DNA of 64,000 nucleotides, taken from Tropicimonas sp. IMCC34043 (GTDB taxonomy: Bacteria > Pseudomonadota > Alphaproteobacteria > Rhodobacterales > Rhodobacteraceae). The position numbers and the translations under genes are program-made. Under the pieces are notes generated by a model. The model made no database searches, was not told where the DNA came from, and worked only from the letters and a program-made list of their open reading frames with translations. Positions 1 to 8,667 of the stretch are shown piece by piece. Within the stretch, counting starts at the first letter, position 1. Each line of letters begins with the position of its first letter. The stretch spans positions 1,116,001-1,180,000 of the forward strand of contig NZ_QMEK01000001.1 of NCBI RefSeq assembly GCF_003390845.1. Reading direction: 5' to 3'.

Positions 1-45
1 ACCAAAAAAGCCGCGATTGCCAAGATCCTCGGCATGAAAGAGTAA
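1..45 (+). CDS. 3' end of an unrecognised protein
   Basis: An open frame runs in from the left edge and ends at TAA (43-45), giving a Lys/Ala-rich tail that ends ILGMKE. It is too short to assign. A strong intrinsic terminator about 40 bp downstream on the same strand supports this as a real gene end. The rest lies outside the window. Confidence 0.5.
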   Translation, partial: TKKAAIAKILGMKE

Positions 46-83
46 TTTTTGGTGTTTTGCCGTTAAGGCAGACCAAATTCAGG

Positions 84-114
84 AAAGCGCCGCTCTTCGG
101 AGCGGCGCTTTTCA
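84..114 (+). terminator. Intrinsic terminator
   Basis: A 12-bp perfect stem (84-95 with 100-111) closes a TTCG tetraloop and runs into T residues. It is correctly placed for the gene ending at 45. Confidence 0.85.
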
Positions 115-858
115 TTTGGACCTCGCACTTTTCTTGCTGGATCCCGTTGCCTGAAGACGGATGGCACCTGCGGGCCAGCGGTCTGAAACGGGCCCCCACA
201 CGGGGTCGCAACCGGCCGTGACAGGCAAGCGCATGTCGTGGCGTTGGTGCAGTCAATTGCAGGGACGAACCCCAGCGGCGGCGAGGGCGCACAGCCCCCG
301 AGATCGCCGGTGCAAAGGGGGCACAGAAACATCGTCGCGAGTTCGGCGAAACCCGCCGGCTGCTGATATCCGCAAAGGGCAGGGTGCCTGCTTCCGTGCT
401 GCCTTGCGACGCTGGAAGCAAAATCATCGAGCGACGATTGAAAAAGGTCGAGATTCGCGAAGGTTGTAATGTTGTGAGACCTGCAACGCCGTTTGCCGGC
501 ACTATGAGTCAGAAACGGCGCAGCCACCACCACTGCGCCGTTCCTGCCATATGTACCACGCGCGCTTTTGGGATGTCCGCGCGAGGACTGTGGCGCCGGT
601 CCGGAGAGCTTAAAATACGCCTCCGAACCGACAATTCCGGTCTCCCGGTGCATTCCGGACCACCTGAAATCGCAGGGTCAGCCGGTTTGCTGTTCCTAGG
701 CTAATTGCCACCACTCACGGAACAACCTGAACATCCTCCAAAACGAGGGGGAAAGGTAAGTCGGGAATCCCTGACCTTGCCAGCATTTATCGGGAAATTT
801 TCGTGAATTCTCCGAGAATTGGGATCGTCACGCCCGGGATCTGCGCAATCTGTGAACG
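115..858. other. Gene-less stretch
   Basis: About 740 bp lie between the terminator and the 3' end of the luxR-type gene. The longest frames on both strands give Cys/Arg/Pro-rich translations without recognisable motifs, and the longest one (minus) runs through the terminator. I see no RNA gene, repeat or IS end. It could hold an unrecognised small RNA or decayed sequence. Confidence 0.5.
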
Positions 859-1611
859 TCAGTCCCGCAGCGCATAAATCTGGTTCAGAAACGAAGCCTT
901 CAGTACGGCTTGGGCTGTGGTCGAAACGTCCAGGACTTCGCGGGCCAGACGCAGGTGTTTTTCCACCGTTGCGACGGTCAGCCCCATGATTTCGGCAATG
1001 TCGGCGGTGGTCTTGCCGTCGCCAACCCATTCCAGCGCTTCGCGCTGGCGCGGTGTCAGCGGCCTGCGTTCTCCAGGATTCGGCATTGAAATCAACCGCA
1101 GGTGGAGAACGTTGTTCATCGCCTCGATCACGCGGCCGTGTTCGGCCCAGATCGCGTCAGCCTCGTCATAGGACATCCCCGGGACCGAGGTCAGCGCCAT
1201 CGCACCCTTGGCGCGGACCGAGTTGGTCAGGAAACTGATGGTGTATCCGGCGCCAAAACCCTGGGACTTGTTGAACTCCCAGATCCGGCGCGCGGCCGGG
1301 GGCAGGGTACCCTCTTGCGCCATTATGGCAGTGTCGCGCCAGGATCGGGCGCCGACGTTGTTCAGCGCCCACAGCGTCATGGGAGCGTTCAGGTAAAGCC
1401 CGTCGTCCAGGAATGGTCGGATATAGGCCCGGTCGTGGTTGGTCAGGATCAGCATGTCCTGCAGGTCGCCCAGCGAATTTGCCGTCCGAAACCGGGTGAA
1501 GCCGTAAAGCACCCGGTTGAACCCAAATTTAGCCATCACATCCTTGTGGTATTCCCACAGATCCTGCATCTCGGTCATCGAGGTGACCTTTTCGACGTAG
1601 TCCAGGATCAA
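859..1611 (-). CDS. Solo LuxR-family transcriptional regulator, TTG start
   Basis: This 250-residue protein has the two-domain layout of quorum-sensing LuxR regulators. An autoinducer-binding domain spans about residues 15-165, and a GerE-type helix-turn-helix spans about 183-245 (LTPRQREALEW at 185-195, TVEKHL at 215-220). The start is TTG at 1611: the sequence from there matches the family N-terminus, a GAGG lies just upstream, and the TTG overlaps the aroQ stop as TTGA. The next ATG would remove 11 residues. No luxI-type synthase is in the window, so it is a solo regulator here; its ligand cannot be told from sequence. It probably shares a transcript with aroQ. Confidence 0.85.
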   Translation of the reverse strand: MILDYVEKVTSMTEMQDLWEYHKDVMAKFGFNRVLYGFTRFRTANSLGDLQDMLILTNHDRAYIRPFLDDGLYLNAPMTLWALNNVGARSWRDTAIMAQEGTLPPAARRIWEFNKSQGFGAGYTISFLTNSVRAKGAMALTSVPGMSYDEADAIWAEHGRVIEAMNNVLHLRLISMPNPGERRPLTPRQREALEWVGDGKTTADIAEIMGLTVATVEKHLRLAREVLDVSTTAQAVLKASFLNQIYALRD

Positions 1612-2051
1612 GGAGACACCTCGAGTTTCTCCACCATCGCCCGTATCGCCAGCGGATAGCCGGCCGGCCCGAAACCGCAGATCAGGCCGATGGCAACCTT
1701 GGAGATGTAGGACCGATGCCGGAACGGTTCGCGGGCGTGAACGTTCGACAGATGCAGTTCGATCGTCGGGATCTCGACCGATGCAATGGCGTCCATCAGC
1801 GCGATCGAGCTGTGCGTATAGGCGCCGGCGTTCAGGACGATGCCGTCATGCACCCCTTTGGCGCCATGGATCAGGTCGATCAGCACGCCTTCGTGGTTCG
1901 ATTGCTCGAACTCCAGCGCCACCCCGAGTTCCCCGGCCGTCGCGCGGCAAAGAGATTCGACTTCGGCCAGCGTTGTCACGCCATAGACCTCGGGTTGCCG
2001 GCTTCCCAGGAGGTTCAGATTTGGACCGTTAAGAATGAGTATAGAGGTCAT
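1608..2051 (-). CDS. aroQ: Type II 3-dehydroquinate dehydratase
   Basis: Dehydrates 3-dehydroquinate to 3-dehydroshikimate in the shikimate pathway. The 147-residue length is typical of the small dodecameric type II enzyme. Visible motifs are NGPNLNLLG (8-16), the active-site lid Tyr23 in RQPEVYG, Asn74 in NAGAYTH, and His100 in the ELHLSNVHARE segment. I place the start at 2051 because the family begins MTSILILNGPN. ATGs at 2054 and 2063 are also possible, the latter about 12 nt after an AGGA. The stop overlaps the TTG of the downstream LuxR gene by 4 nt, implying translational coupling. Another shikimate-pathway gene, DAHP synthase, lies at 14.8-16.2 kb but is not linked. Confidence 0.93.
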   Translation of the reverse strand: MTSILILNGPNLNLLGSRQPEVYGVTTLAEVESLCRATAGELGVALEFEQSNHEGVLIDLIHGAKGVHDGIVLNAGAYTHSSIALMDAIASVEIPTIELHLSNVHAREPFRHRSYISKVAIGLICGFGPAGYPLAIRAMVEKLEVSP

Positions 2052-2234
2052 CATGTGCGCCATTGTCTCGTACGATCCTAATCGGCTGAATCGGCTCTGT
2101 CGAGCCTCGATGCGGTCAGTCAAGTCTGGTTTTCAATAGGATGCCGGAAAAGCCGGCCGCAGACCATGACCGAGTTTCGGGCGCTGGCGCCGAAAAAGTG
2201 CAGCGTTGCAGCCACAGCCTGACGGACATGCGGA

Positions 2235-2274
2235 AACAAGTGGCAATTCGCGGGTTTGCCGCATTTCACTTGTT
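2235..2274. repeat. Nested inverted repeat upstream of rquA
   Basis: AACAAGTG at 2235-2242 is matched perfectly by CACTTGTT at 2267-2274. Inside it GGCAA (2242-2246) pairs with TTGCC (2256-2260), leaving a one-sided bulge. It lies in the 380-bp gene-free stretch 2052-2431 between the divergent aroQ and rquA genes, about 160 bp upstream of the rquA start. It could be an RNA hairpin or a regulator site. I see nothing else definite in that stretch. Confidence 0.5.
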
Positions 2275-2431
2275 GCGCGGCCGGATTAGGGTCTTGCCTG
2301 ATGGAAAGGGATGGAGCAATCCGCGCCAGTCGGAAACACCAGGGTGTCGCCGGTAACGCATATCCCAAGCTTCAGTCCCGCTGTTTCGCATGAACCGAAT
2401 CAGCATCGCACACGAATGGAAAGGTTAGGCG

Positions 2432-3169
2432 ATGACGGCCAGTATCGACGTCAGAATTAAACCCAATGAAAATCTGGCGCGGACGCCAACCGCCATCGAG
2501 CCTGAGGTTCCGAAGTTGCCGGACTATCTGGTCGATGTCTACACATGGGCCTATGTCGCCCGTCCGAACGTCGAATTTCTTGACCGCGAACCGGTTGTCG
2601 CGCTGATCCTCTGGGGCCAGCAGAACCGTCTGATGCGCGCCGCCCGCGACGAGATCGAGCCCGGCGAGCGGGTGCTGCAGCCCGCGGCGGTCTACGGCAA
2701 GCTCTGCACCCAGATCGCCGAACACATCGGCCCTGATGGCGAATACCACGTGACCGACATCCAGCCGATCCAGATCGAGCATGTCGGGCGCAAGACCCGC
2801 GGCCTCAAACAGGTCCGCACCGGACTGTCGGACGCGCGCACCACCGGAGACGGCCTCTATGACACGGTCTGCTGCTACTTCCTGATGCACGAAGTGCCCG
2901 AGGATTATAAACGCGATATCGCCAACAACCTGGCTGCGCATGTGAAGCCGGGCGGAAAGCTGATGTTCGTGGACTATCACGAGCCGGCGCTGCTGCATCC
3001 CATGCGGCCGGTGATCTGGTTGGTGTTCAAATGGCTCGAGCCCTTTGCCAAGGCGCTCTGGAGCAACGAGTTGAAAGACTACCTCGATGACAGCGACGCT
3101 TTCACCTGGCGGAAAAAGACCATCTTCGGTGGGCTCTACCAGAAGGTCGTTGGGGTGAAGAAGGCCTGA
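2432..3169 (+). CDS. rquA: RquA-type rhodoquinone biosynthesis protein
   Basis: RquA converts ubiquinone to rhodoquinone by replacing a ring methoxy group with an amino group taken from SAM. The 245 residues carry blocks I recall as typical of RquA: YTWAYV (37-42), ILWGQQNRLMRAA (59-71), LQPAAVYGK (82-90) where a methyltransferase would have its glycine-rich SAM loop, DIQPIQ (109-114), CYFLMHEVPEDYK (148-160), PGGKLMFVDYHEP (173-185) and FGGLYQKVV (232-240). The altered motif I and the FVDYHEP/FGGLYQ blocks argue against an ordinary UbiE-like methyltransferase. The gene is monocistronic, divergent from aroQ, with a long leader. A close non-RquA paralogue cannot be excluded without a tree. Confidence 0.72.
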   Translation: MTASIDVRIKPNENLARTPTAIEPEVPKLPDYLVDVYTWAYVARPNVEFLDREPVVALILWGQQNRLMRAARDEIEPGERVLQPAAVYGKLCTQIAEHIGPDGEYHVTDIQPIQIEHVGRKTRGLKQVRTGLSDARTTGDGLYDTVCCYFLMHEVPEDYKRDIANNLAAHVKPGGKLMFVDYHEPALLHPMRPVIWLVFKWLEPFAKALWSNELKDYLDDSDAFTWRKKTIFGGLYQKVVGVKKA

Positions 3170-3177
3170 GGCGCGCC

Positions 3178-3206
3178 CAGGGTGCGCCGGACAACGGGGC
3201 ACCCTG
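3178..3206 (+). terminator. Hairpin downstream of rquA
   Basis: CAGGGTGC (3178-3185) pairs with GCACCCTG (3199-3206) around a 13-nt loop, starting 8 nt after the rquA stop. There is no T-run, so it may only protect the 3' end. Confidence 0.45.
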
Positions 3207-3330
3207 AGACGTCACCGCAGCCTTCGGCCGTATGGCCTTGAAATCATGCTGATATGTAGCCACAGGGTCGCCGTTCCCCGTGGTTACAATAATTACATAA
3301 TACCGATTACACGCCAAAGGTCAGGACGCC

Positions 3331-3356
3331 TGAGGGTGTTCGACCGAACACCCTCA
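3331..3356 (-). terminator. Hairpin ending the pst-pho operon
   Basis: An 11-bp perfect stem (3331-3341 with 3346-3356) with a 4-nt loop lies about 50 bp beyond the phoB stop. No T-run follows on the minus strand, so the terminator role is inferred from position and stability. Confidence 0.5.
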
Positions 3357-3404
3357 CAGCACGCCTACGTCACGTGGCCGCCTTCCTGCTCGCATCGTCA
3401 GCCG

Positions 3405-4097
3405 TCAGCCGAGCGCATATCCCGCGCCGCGCACGGTACGCACCGGATCGTCACCGCCGTGCTGGCACAGCGCCTTGCGCAGTCGGCCGATGTGCACGTC
3501 GACCGTGCGGGTATCGACATAGATGTCACGCCCCCAGACCCGATCAAGCAACTGCTCGCGGCTCCAGACCCGGCCCGGTTTTTCCATGAAGGTCGTCAGC
3601 AACCGAAATTCCGTCGGCCCCAGCTTCAACAGGTTTTCGCCGCGGAACACCTTGTGGGTTTCGGCATCCAGAACGATGTCGCTGAACTCCAGCCGCTCAC
3701 CAACGCTGGCGGGCCGCGTGCGGCGCAGCTGGGCGCGGATCCGCGCCATCAGCTCGACCACCGAATAGGGTTTCACGACATAGTCGTCGGCCCCGGTTTC
3801 GAGGCCGCGCACCCGGTCCACTTCCTCGGACCGGGCGCTCAGCATGATGATCGGAACATTGCGCGTGTCGGGCCGCATCTTCAGCCGCCGGCAGATCTCG
3901 ATCCCCGAGACATTGGGCAGCATCCAGTCCAGAACGATCACGTCCGGCGCATCTTCGTCGACCAGAAGCAACGCCTCCTCGCCGTTCTCGGCCCTCGAGA
4001 CCCGGAAGCCCTCGGCCTCGAGGTTATAGGCCAGAACCTCGCGCTGCGCGGGTTCGTCCTCGACCACAAGTACGCTCGGTTGTTCCGACGGTGACAT
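3405..4097 (-). CDS. phoB: Phosphate regulon response regulator PhoB
   Basis: OmpR/PhoB-family regulator of 230 residues that activates Pho boxes when phosphate is scarce. The receiver domain (about 8-120) shows the acidic pair Glu13-Asp14, phospho-acceptor Asp57, Ser87 and Lys109. The winged-helix domain (about 130-228) has the FRLLTTFMEKPGRVWSREQLLDRVWG core and ends RTVRGAGYAL. The ATG at 4097 overlaps the phoU TAA by one base. It is the last gene of pstSCAB-phoU-phoB, a usual alphaproteobacterial arrangement. Its kinase gene phoR lies at the other end of the cluster. Confidence 0.95.
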   Translation of the reverse strand: MSPSEQPSVLVVEDEPAQREVLAYNLEAEGFRVSRAENGEEALLLVDEDAPDVIVLDWMLPNVSGIEICRRLKMRPDTRNVPIIMLSARSEEVDRVRGLETGADDYVVKPYSVVELMARIRAQLRRTRPASVGERLEFSDIVLDAETHKVFRGENLLKLGPTEFRLLTTFMEKPGRVWSREQLLDRVWGRDIYVDTRTVDVHIGRLRKALCQHGGDDPVRTVRGAGYALG

Positions 4098-4816
4098 TAC
4101 ATTTCCCCGATCGGCTCGACCGAGGTGCGGTCTGCCTTGGGCCTTGGGCTGCCGGGCTTCTCGCCGGTGGAGAGATAGATAACCTGTTCCGCGATTGCCG
4201 TCACGTGATCGCCCATCCGCTCGATGTTCTTGGCGATGAAATGCAGGTGCATGCAGGCGGTGATGTTGCGCGGATCCTCCATCATGTAGGTCAGGAACTC
4301 GCGAAACAGCGTGTTGTACATAAGATCGACTTCGTGATCGCGCTGGCGCACATCTTCGGCCAGTTCGGCATCGCGCTGCACGAAGGCATCGAGCGCGTCC
4401 TTCAGCATCACCTCGACCGCCTTGGCCATCCGCCGGATCGCCGCGTTGCCGCCTTCGATCTCGCTCATCTGCACCAGCACGCCGGTCCGCTTTGCCATGT
4501 TCTTGGCATAGTCGCCAATCCGCTCGAGATTGGTCGAGATCTTCATCACCGCCAGAAGCGTGCGCAGATCGAACGCCGCGGGCTGGCGCATGGCGATGGC
4601 GCGGGCGCATTCGTCGTTTATCAGCGAGTCGAGTTCATCGATCGCCCGGTCGCCGGCGCGCACCTTCTCGGCCATCTCCTCGTCGCGCTCGGCGAGGCTC
4701 TCCGAGGCGTCGAGGATCGCGGCTTCGACCAGCCCGCCCATCTTCATAATGCGGGCCTGGATCGCTTCAAGGTCGCGATCATAGGCCGTCGCGATATGCT
4801 GTTCGTTGATATCCAT
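4097..4816 (-). CDS. phoU: Phosphate signalling protein PhoU
   Basis: PhoU (239 residues) links the Pst transporter to PhoR and keeps PhoB inactive when phosphate is plentiful. Two PhoU three-helix repeats are visible, at about 20-110 (TNLERIGDYAKNMAKR) and 120-215 (KNIERMGDHVTAIAE). The paired E-R-x-G-D metal-binding motifs are the family hallmark. The start at 4816 follows a GGAGA at good spacing; an in-frame open stretch upstream is a shadow of pstB. Gaps are 29 nt to pstB and a one-base overlap with phoB. Confidence 0.95.
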   Translation of the reverse strand: MDINEQHIATAYDRDLEAIQARIMKMGGLVEAAILDASESLAERDEEMAEKVRAGDRAIDELDSLINDECARAIAMRQPAAFDLRTLLAVMKISTNLERIGDYAKNMAKRTGVLVQMSEIEGGNAAIRRMAKAVEVMLKDALDAFVQRDAELAEDVRQRDHEVDLMYNTLFREFLTYMMEDPRNITACMHLHFIAKNIERMGDHVTAIAEQVIYLSTGEKPGSPRPKADRTSVEPIGEM

Positions 4817-4845
4817 GTCGGTTCTCTCCGGTTCGCCGTTTTGGA

Positions 4846-5643
4846 TCAGCCAATGCGGCCGGTGATGTAGCTTTCGGTCCGGGGATCCTTCGGATTGGTG
4901 AAGATCTCCCCGGTCTCGCCGAATTCCACCAGATTGCCGAGATGGAAGAAGGCTGTTTTCTGGCTGACGCGGGCGGCCTGCTGCATCGAGTGGGTCACGA
5001 TGACCACCGAATAGTTCGCGCGCAGCTCGTCGATCAGTTCCTCGACCTGTGCGGTCGCAATCGGGTCGAGCGCCGAGCACGGTTCGTCCATCAACAGAAC
5101 TTCCGGTTCCGTGGCAACAGCGCGCGCAATGCACAGGCGCTGCTGCTGACCGCCCGAAAGCCCGGTGCCCGGCGAATCGAGCCGGTCCTTGACCTCGTCC
5201 CAGATCGCTCCGCGGCGCAGGGACCTTTCGACGATCTCGTCCAGTTCCGCCTTGTTCTTGGCCAGGCCGTGGATCTTCGGCCCATAGGCGACGTTGTCGT
5301 AGATCGACTTGGGGAACGGGTTCGGACGCTGGAACACCATGCCGACCTTGGCGCGCAGCTGCACCGGATCGACGCGACGGTCATAGATATCCTCGCCGTC
5401 GAGCAGGAAGCCGCCCATGACGCGGGCCGCGTCGATGGTGTCGTTCATGCGGTTGAGACAGCGCAGGAACGTTGACTTGCCGCAGCCCGATGGGCCGATG
5501 AAGGCGGTGACGGTCTTGTCCTCGATGTCGACGCTCACATCCTTGATCGCGTGCTTGTCACCGTAATAGACTTGGCAGTCGCGGCACTCGAACTTGATTT
5601 CCTTGGTATCCACGGCTCGCTCCAGAGGTCGCATATCGTTCAT
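4846..5643 (-). CDS. pstB: Phosphate ABC transporter ATP-binding protein PstB
   Basis: ATPase of the high-affinity phosphate importer, 265 residues. Walker A is GPSGCGKST at 50-58, the Q-loop is in [11 protein letters not shown], the signature is LSGGQQQR at 162-169, Walker B is LLMDEP at 183-188, and the H-loop is His218. The PNPFP and EPCSALDP segments are typical of PstB. The start at 5643 gives the family N-terminus after a short charged leader. An upstream frame extending to 5700 overlaps pstA and is not favoured. Confidence 0.96.
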   Translation of the reverse strand: MNDMRPLERAVDTKEIKFECRDCQVYYGDKHAIKDVSVDIEDKTVTAFIGPSGCGKSTFLRCLNRMNDTIDAARVMGGFLLDGEDIYDRRVDPVQLRAKVGMVFQRPNPFPKSIYDNVAYGPKIHGLAKNKAELDEIVERSLRRGAIWDEVKDRLDSPGTGLSGGQQQRLCIARAVATEPEVLLMDEPCSALDPIATAQVEELIDELRANYSVVIVTHSMQQAARVSQKTAFFHLGNLVEFGETGEIFTNPKDPRTESYITGRIG

Positions 5644-5659
5644 TTTTCGGGTCCCACCA

Positions 5660-7024
5660 TTACCAACGGCGCTCGAAGCGGCGGCGCAAGATGATTGCAA
5701 GGAAGTTCATGCTGAGCAGGAAAATCAGCAAAACGATGATCGCGCCCGAGGCACGTTCAGTAAAGGCCGGGTCGGCGCGCTGGGTCCAGTTATAGACCTG
5801 CACCGGCAACGCCGAGGCGGGATCGAAGAAGCCTTCGGGCGGGGCTGCCGGGAATTCGCGCACGAAAGCCACCATGCCGATCAGCATCAGCGGGGCGGTT
5901 TCACCCAGTGCCTGCGCCAGACCGATGATGGTTCCGGTCAGGATACCGGGCATCGCCAGCGGCAGCACGTGATGGAACACCGACTGCATTTTCGAGGCCC
6001 CTACCCCCAGCGCCGCATCGCGGATGCTTGGCGGCACCGATTTCAGCGAGGCACGGGTCGAGATGATAATCGTCGGCAGCGTCATCAGCGTCAGCACGAG
6101 GCCACCGACAATCGGCGCCGACTGCGGCAACCCGGCCCAGTTGATGAAGATCGCAAGGCCGAGGATACCGAAAACGATCGAGGGCACCGCGGCGAGGTTC
6201 GAGATATTGACCTCGATCAGGTCGGTGAACCAGTTCTGCGGTGCGAACTCCTCCAGATAGATCGAGGCCGCGACGCCAATCGGCAGCGCCAGGCACAGCA
6301 CGATGATCATCATGTAAAGCGAGCCGATGATCGCGACCCCGATGCCCGCGGCCTCGGGCCGGTTCTCGGAAGCGTCGGGGTTCGTGATGAAGCCCCAGTT
6401 GAAGCCGACCTTCAGCACGCCCGCCTTTTTCAGCGCGTCCGCAAGTTGCAGCTGCGCCGGCGACACGTTGCTGTCGAGCTTTGCCGAGGCCATCGAGACC
6501 CGGCCCTTGAAGTAACCGTCGATGCGGCTGTCGGCGAGGAACTTGAACTCTACCGTCTGGCCGATCTGGTCGGGGTGAGCGATGACGAAGTTCCGAAGCT
6601 GCGCGGCGCCTTCCTTCGAGATCATCTCCTCGGCGGCCTTCTCGGACAGGCCGAATTTCTCGGGGTCGATCCCGTTCGCCGTCATCGTTTCCTGCATCGC
6701 CGCCCGGATCAGCGGGGCATACCCGAAGGTCGAGACCTTCTTGATCTGCTCGATGTCGCGGGTGCCGGATTTGTCGAGCTTGGCGGGGTCGAGATAGACC
6801 TTCATGGTGACGAAGGTCTGGGAAAAGGCCGGCAGGCCCTGGCTGAGGATCGAGACCAGCAGCACGATCAATGCGGCAAGGCCGATACCGATTGCCGCCA
6901 GACCATAGGCCCGGAAGCGTTTTTCAGCATTGTTGCGCCGGCGGGTACGCGCGGTGTGCTCCATGAGCGAGCCGGAATGCTTGCGATCCGGCAGCGCGGG
7001 GCTGTTGGCGGTTGCGTCGGTCAT
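5660..7024 (-). CDS. pstA: Phosphate ABC transporter permease PstA, with DUF3333-like insert
   Basis: Inner-membrane permease of the Pst complex, 454 residues, longer than the enterobacterial protein (about 300). A first membrane helix at about 40-62 is followed by a soluble insert at about 75-220 (DUF3333-like, common in alphaproteobacteria). The MetI-type permease core follows, with the EAA-like loop around [15 protein letters not shown], and a last helix before the basic C-terminus. The ATG at 7024 overlaps the pstC stop by 4 nt, and pstB begins 16 nt after the stop. Confidence 0.95.
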   Translation of the reverse strand: MTDATANSPALPDRKHSGSLMEHTARTRRRNNAEKRFRAYGLAAIGIGLAALIVLLVSILSQGLPAFSQTFVTMKVYLDPAKLDKSGTRDIEQIKKVSTFGYAPLIRAAMQETMTANGIDPEKFGLSEKAAEEMISKEGAAQLRNFVIAHPDQIGQTVEFKFLADSRIDGYFKGRVSMASAKLDSNVSPAQLQLADALKKAGVLKVGFNWGFITNPDASENRPEAAGIGVAIIGSLYMMIIVLCLALPIGVAASIYLEEFAPQNWFTDLIEVNISNLAAVPSIVFGILGLAIFINWAGLPQSAPIVGGLVLTLMTLPTIIISTRASLKSVPPSIRDAALGVGASKMQSVFHHVLPLAMPGILTGTIIGLAQALGETAPLMLIGMVAFVREFPAAPPEGFFDPASALPVQVYNWTQRADPAFTERASGAIIVLLIFLLSMNFLAIILRRRFERRW

Positions 7025-8502
7025 TCGTACTGCTCCCGGTACTTGCGCACGATAATCAGGGCCAGGACGTTCAGACCCAGCGTGATGACGAAAAGCGTCA
7101 GGCCAAGCGCGAAGGCGACCAGCGTCTCAGGGCTCGCGAAATCGGTATCGCCGGTCAACTGGCTGACGATCTTGACGGTGACGGTGGTCATGGCCTGGAA
7201 CGGGTTGATGATCGCCCCCAGCCCCTGATCCATCTGGGCCGCCGCGGCCCCTGCCCCCATGACCACGATCATGGTCTCGCCGATGGCCCGCGAGGCGGCC
7301 AGCAGAATGGCCCCGACGACACCCGGCAGCGCGGCCGGCAGGACGACCTGACGAATGGTCTCGGATTGGGTCGCGCCCAGCCCGAACGAGCCGTCCCGCA
7401 TGGATTGCGGCACCGCATTGATGATGTCGTCGGACAGCGACGAGACGAAGGGGATGAGCATGACCCCCATCACAAGGCCCGCGGTCATCACCGAGTTGGT
7501 GTTGTTGCCAAGCCCCAGCGGGCTTGCGATGGCATCGCGCAGGAACGGGCCGACGGTGATCAGGGCGAACAGACCGTAGACGATGGTCGGGATGCCGGCG
7601 AGGATCTCGATCATCGGCTTGGCGACGGCCCGCAGGCGCGGTCCGGCGTATTCCGACAGATAGATCGCGGCGAACAGACCGATCGGCACCGCGACCAGCA
7701 GCGCCACGGTCGAGATATATAGCGTGCCCCACAGCAGCGGCAGCATCCCGAGGGCCGAGTTGCCGCGGAAGTCTGGCGCCCATTTCGTGCCGAAGAAGAA
7801 GCTCTGCCAGGGATATTGGTCAAAGAAGTTCGCGGTCTCGAACAGCATCGACAGCACGATGCCAAGCGTCGTCAGGATCGCGATCGACGAGGCAAGGATC
7901 AGGATCGACTTGATGCCGATCTCGACCGTGTTGCGGGCGCGGAAATCGCGGTTCGTGCGTAGCAAGGCATAGATCAGACCGACCACGGCCAGAACCACCA
8001 CCAGCACGCTCATGATCAGGTTCGATGTGCTCGACATGACCCGGTATTGCTGCGCGGCGCGCAGCACCGGCTGGGTCACATCCTGGGTGATGATCGATCC
8101 GGTGGCCTTCAGCCGCCCGGTGACATCGGTGAACTCGGCGCGCAGATTGCGCGAGAACGCATCGTCCATGGTGCCCTGTTGCACCGCAAGATCGAGCGCG
8201 TCCGCAGCCCGCCGCACCTCGGACATCAACAGGCTGGTGCTGCCCGATTGCTCGAGCGTGGCCTGCGGAAGGGTCGCCGCGATCCGGTTCTCGATCAGCG
8301 TCGGGGCGAACAGCAGCCAGAGCGCCAGCACGATCAGGGACGGGACGACCGTGAACATGAAGGCGTTCCAGCCATAGTAGCTGGGCAGGGAATGGAGCTG
8401 ACGGATGTCACCTCCGGCGGATCCAAGGGCGCGGGAACGCCCGACAAAATATCCGATCAGTCCGAGTCCGAGGACTGCTAGGACGATCCAGAGAACCGGC
8501 AT
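7021..8502 (-). CDS. pstC: Phosphate ABC transporter permease PstC
   Basis: Partner permease of PstA, 493 residues. The N-terminal part has a helix at about 1-20, another at about 50-70, and a soluble stretch to about 150, the extended N-terminus usual for alphaproteobacterial PstC. The permease core has GTLYISTVALLVAVPIGLFAAIYLSEYA and the EAA-like loop MRDGSFGLGATQSET. The stop overlaps the pstA ATG. The 165-bp gap from pstS holds two hairpins, so expression may step down between pstS and pstC. Confidence 0.95.
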   Translation of the reverse strand: MPVLWIVLAVLGLGLIGYFVGRSRALGSAGGDIRQLHSLPSYYGWNAFMFTVVPSLIVLALWLLFAPTLIENRIAATLPQATLEQSGSTSLLMSEVRRAADALDLAVQQGTMDDAFSRNLRAEFTDVTGRLKATGSIITQDVTQPVLRAAQQYRVMSSTSNLIMSVLVVVLAVVGLIYALLRTNRDFRARNTVEIGIKSILILASSIAILTTLGIVLSMLFETANFFDQYPWQSFFFGTKWAPDFRGNSALGMLPLLWGTLYISTVALLVAVPIGLFAAIYLSEYAGPRLRAVAKPMIEILAGIPTIVYGLFALITVGPFLRDAIASPLGLGNNTNSVMTAGLVMGVMLIPFVSSLSDDIINAVPQSMRDGSFGLGATQSETIRQVVLPAALPGVVGAILLAASRAIGETMIVVMGAGAAAAQMDQGLGAIINPFQAMTTVTVKIVSQLTGDTDFASPETLVAFALGLTLFVITLGLNVLALIIVRKYREQYE

Positions 8503-8575
8503 CGGGCCACCTCAATCAAAGGTCGGTTTCGCGTGGGGGGTGCGGACGCGCGCCCCGGCACTGTGAAGGCCGCAG

Positions 8576-8591
8576 GGCCCCCGAAGGGGCC
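8576..8591 (-). repeat. Second hairpin in the pstS-pstC gap
   Basis: GGCCCC (8576-8581) and GGGGCC (8586-8591) flank a 4-nt loop between the stronger 8631-8650 hairpin and pstC. It may add to attenuation or mRNA stability. Confidence 0.4.
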
Positions 8592-8630
8592 GGCTGCATG
8601 ATTTCGGGCCTGCCCTTGCGGCAGAAAGAA

Positions 8631-8650
8631 GGGGAGGCTCGCGCCTCCCC
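8631..8650 (-). terminator. Terminator/attenuator between pstS and pstC
   Basis: An 8-bp GC stem (8631-8638 with 8643-8650) with a 4-nt loop lies 17 nt after the pstS stop. In the minus-strand transcript it is followed by TTCTTTCT. This is the form expected for partial termination that leaves pstS more abundant than the permease genes. Confidence 0.7.
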
Positions 8651-8667
8651 CTCGACCGGTTGTCCGG

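Noticed and set aside
63-653. 196-residue minus-strand frame at the left edge
   Set aside because: It runs through the terminator at 84-112 and has a Cys/Pro/Arg-rich, motif-free translation.
2120-2368. 82-residue minus-strand frame upstream of aroQ
   Set aside because: It crosses the inverted repeat and has no family features; aroQ begins downstream with its own start.
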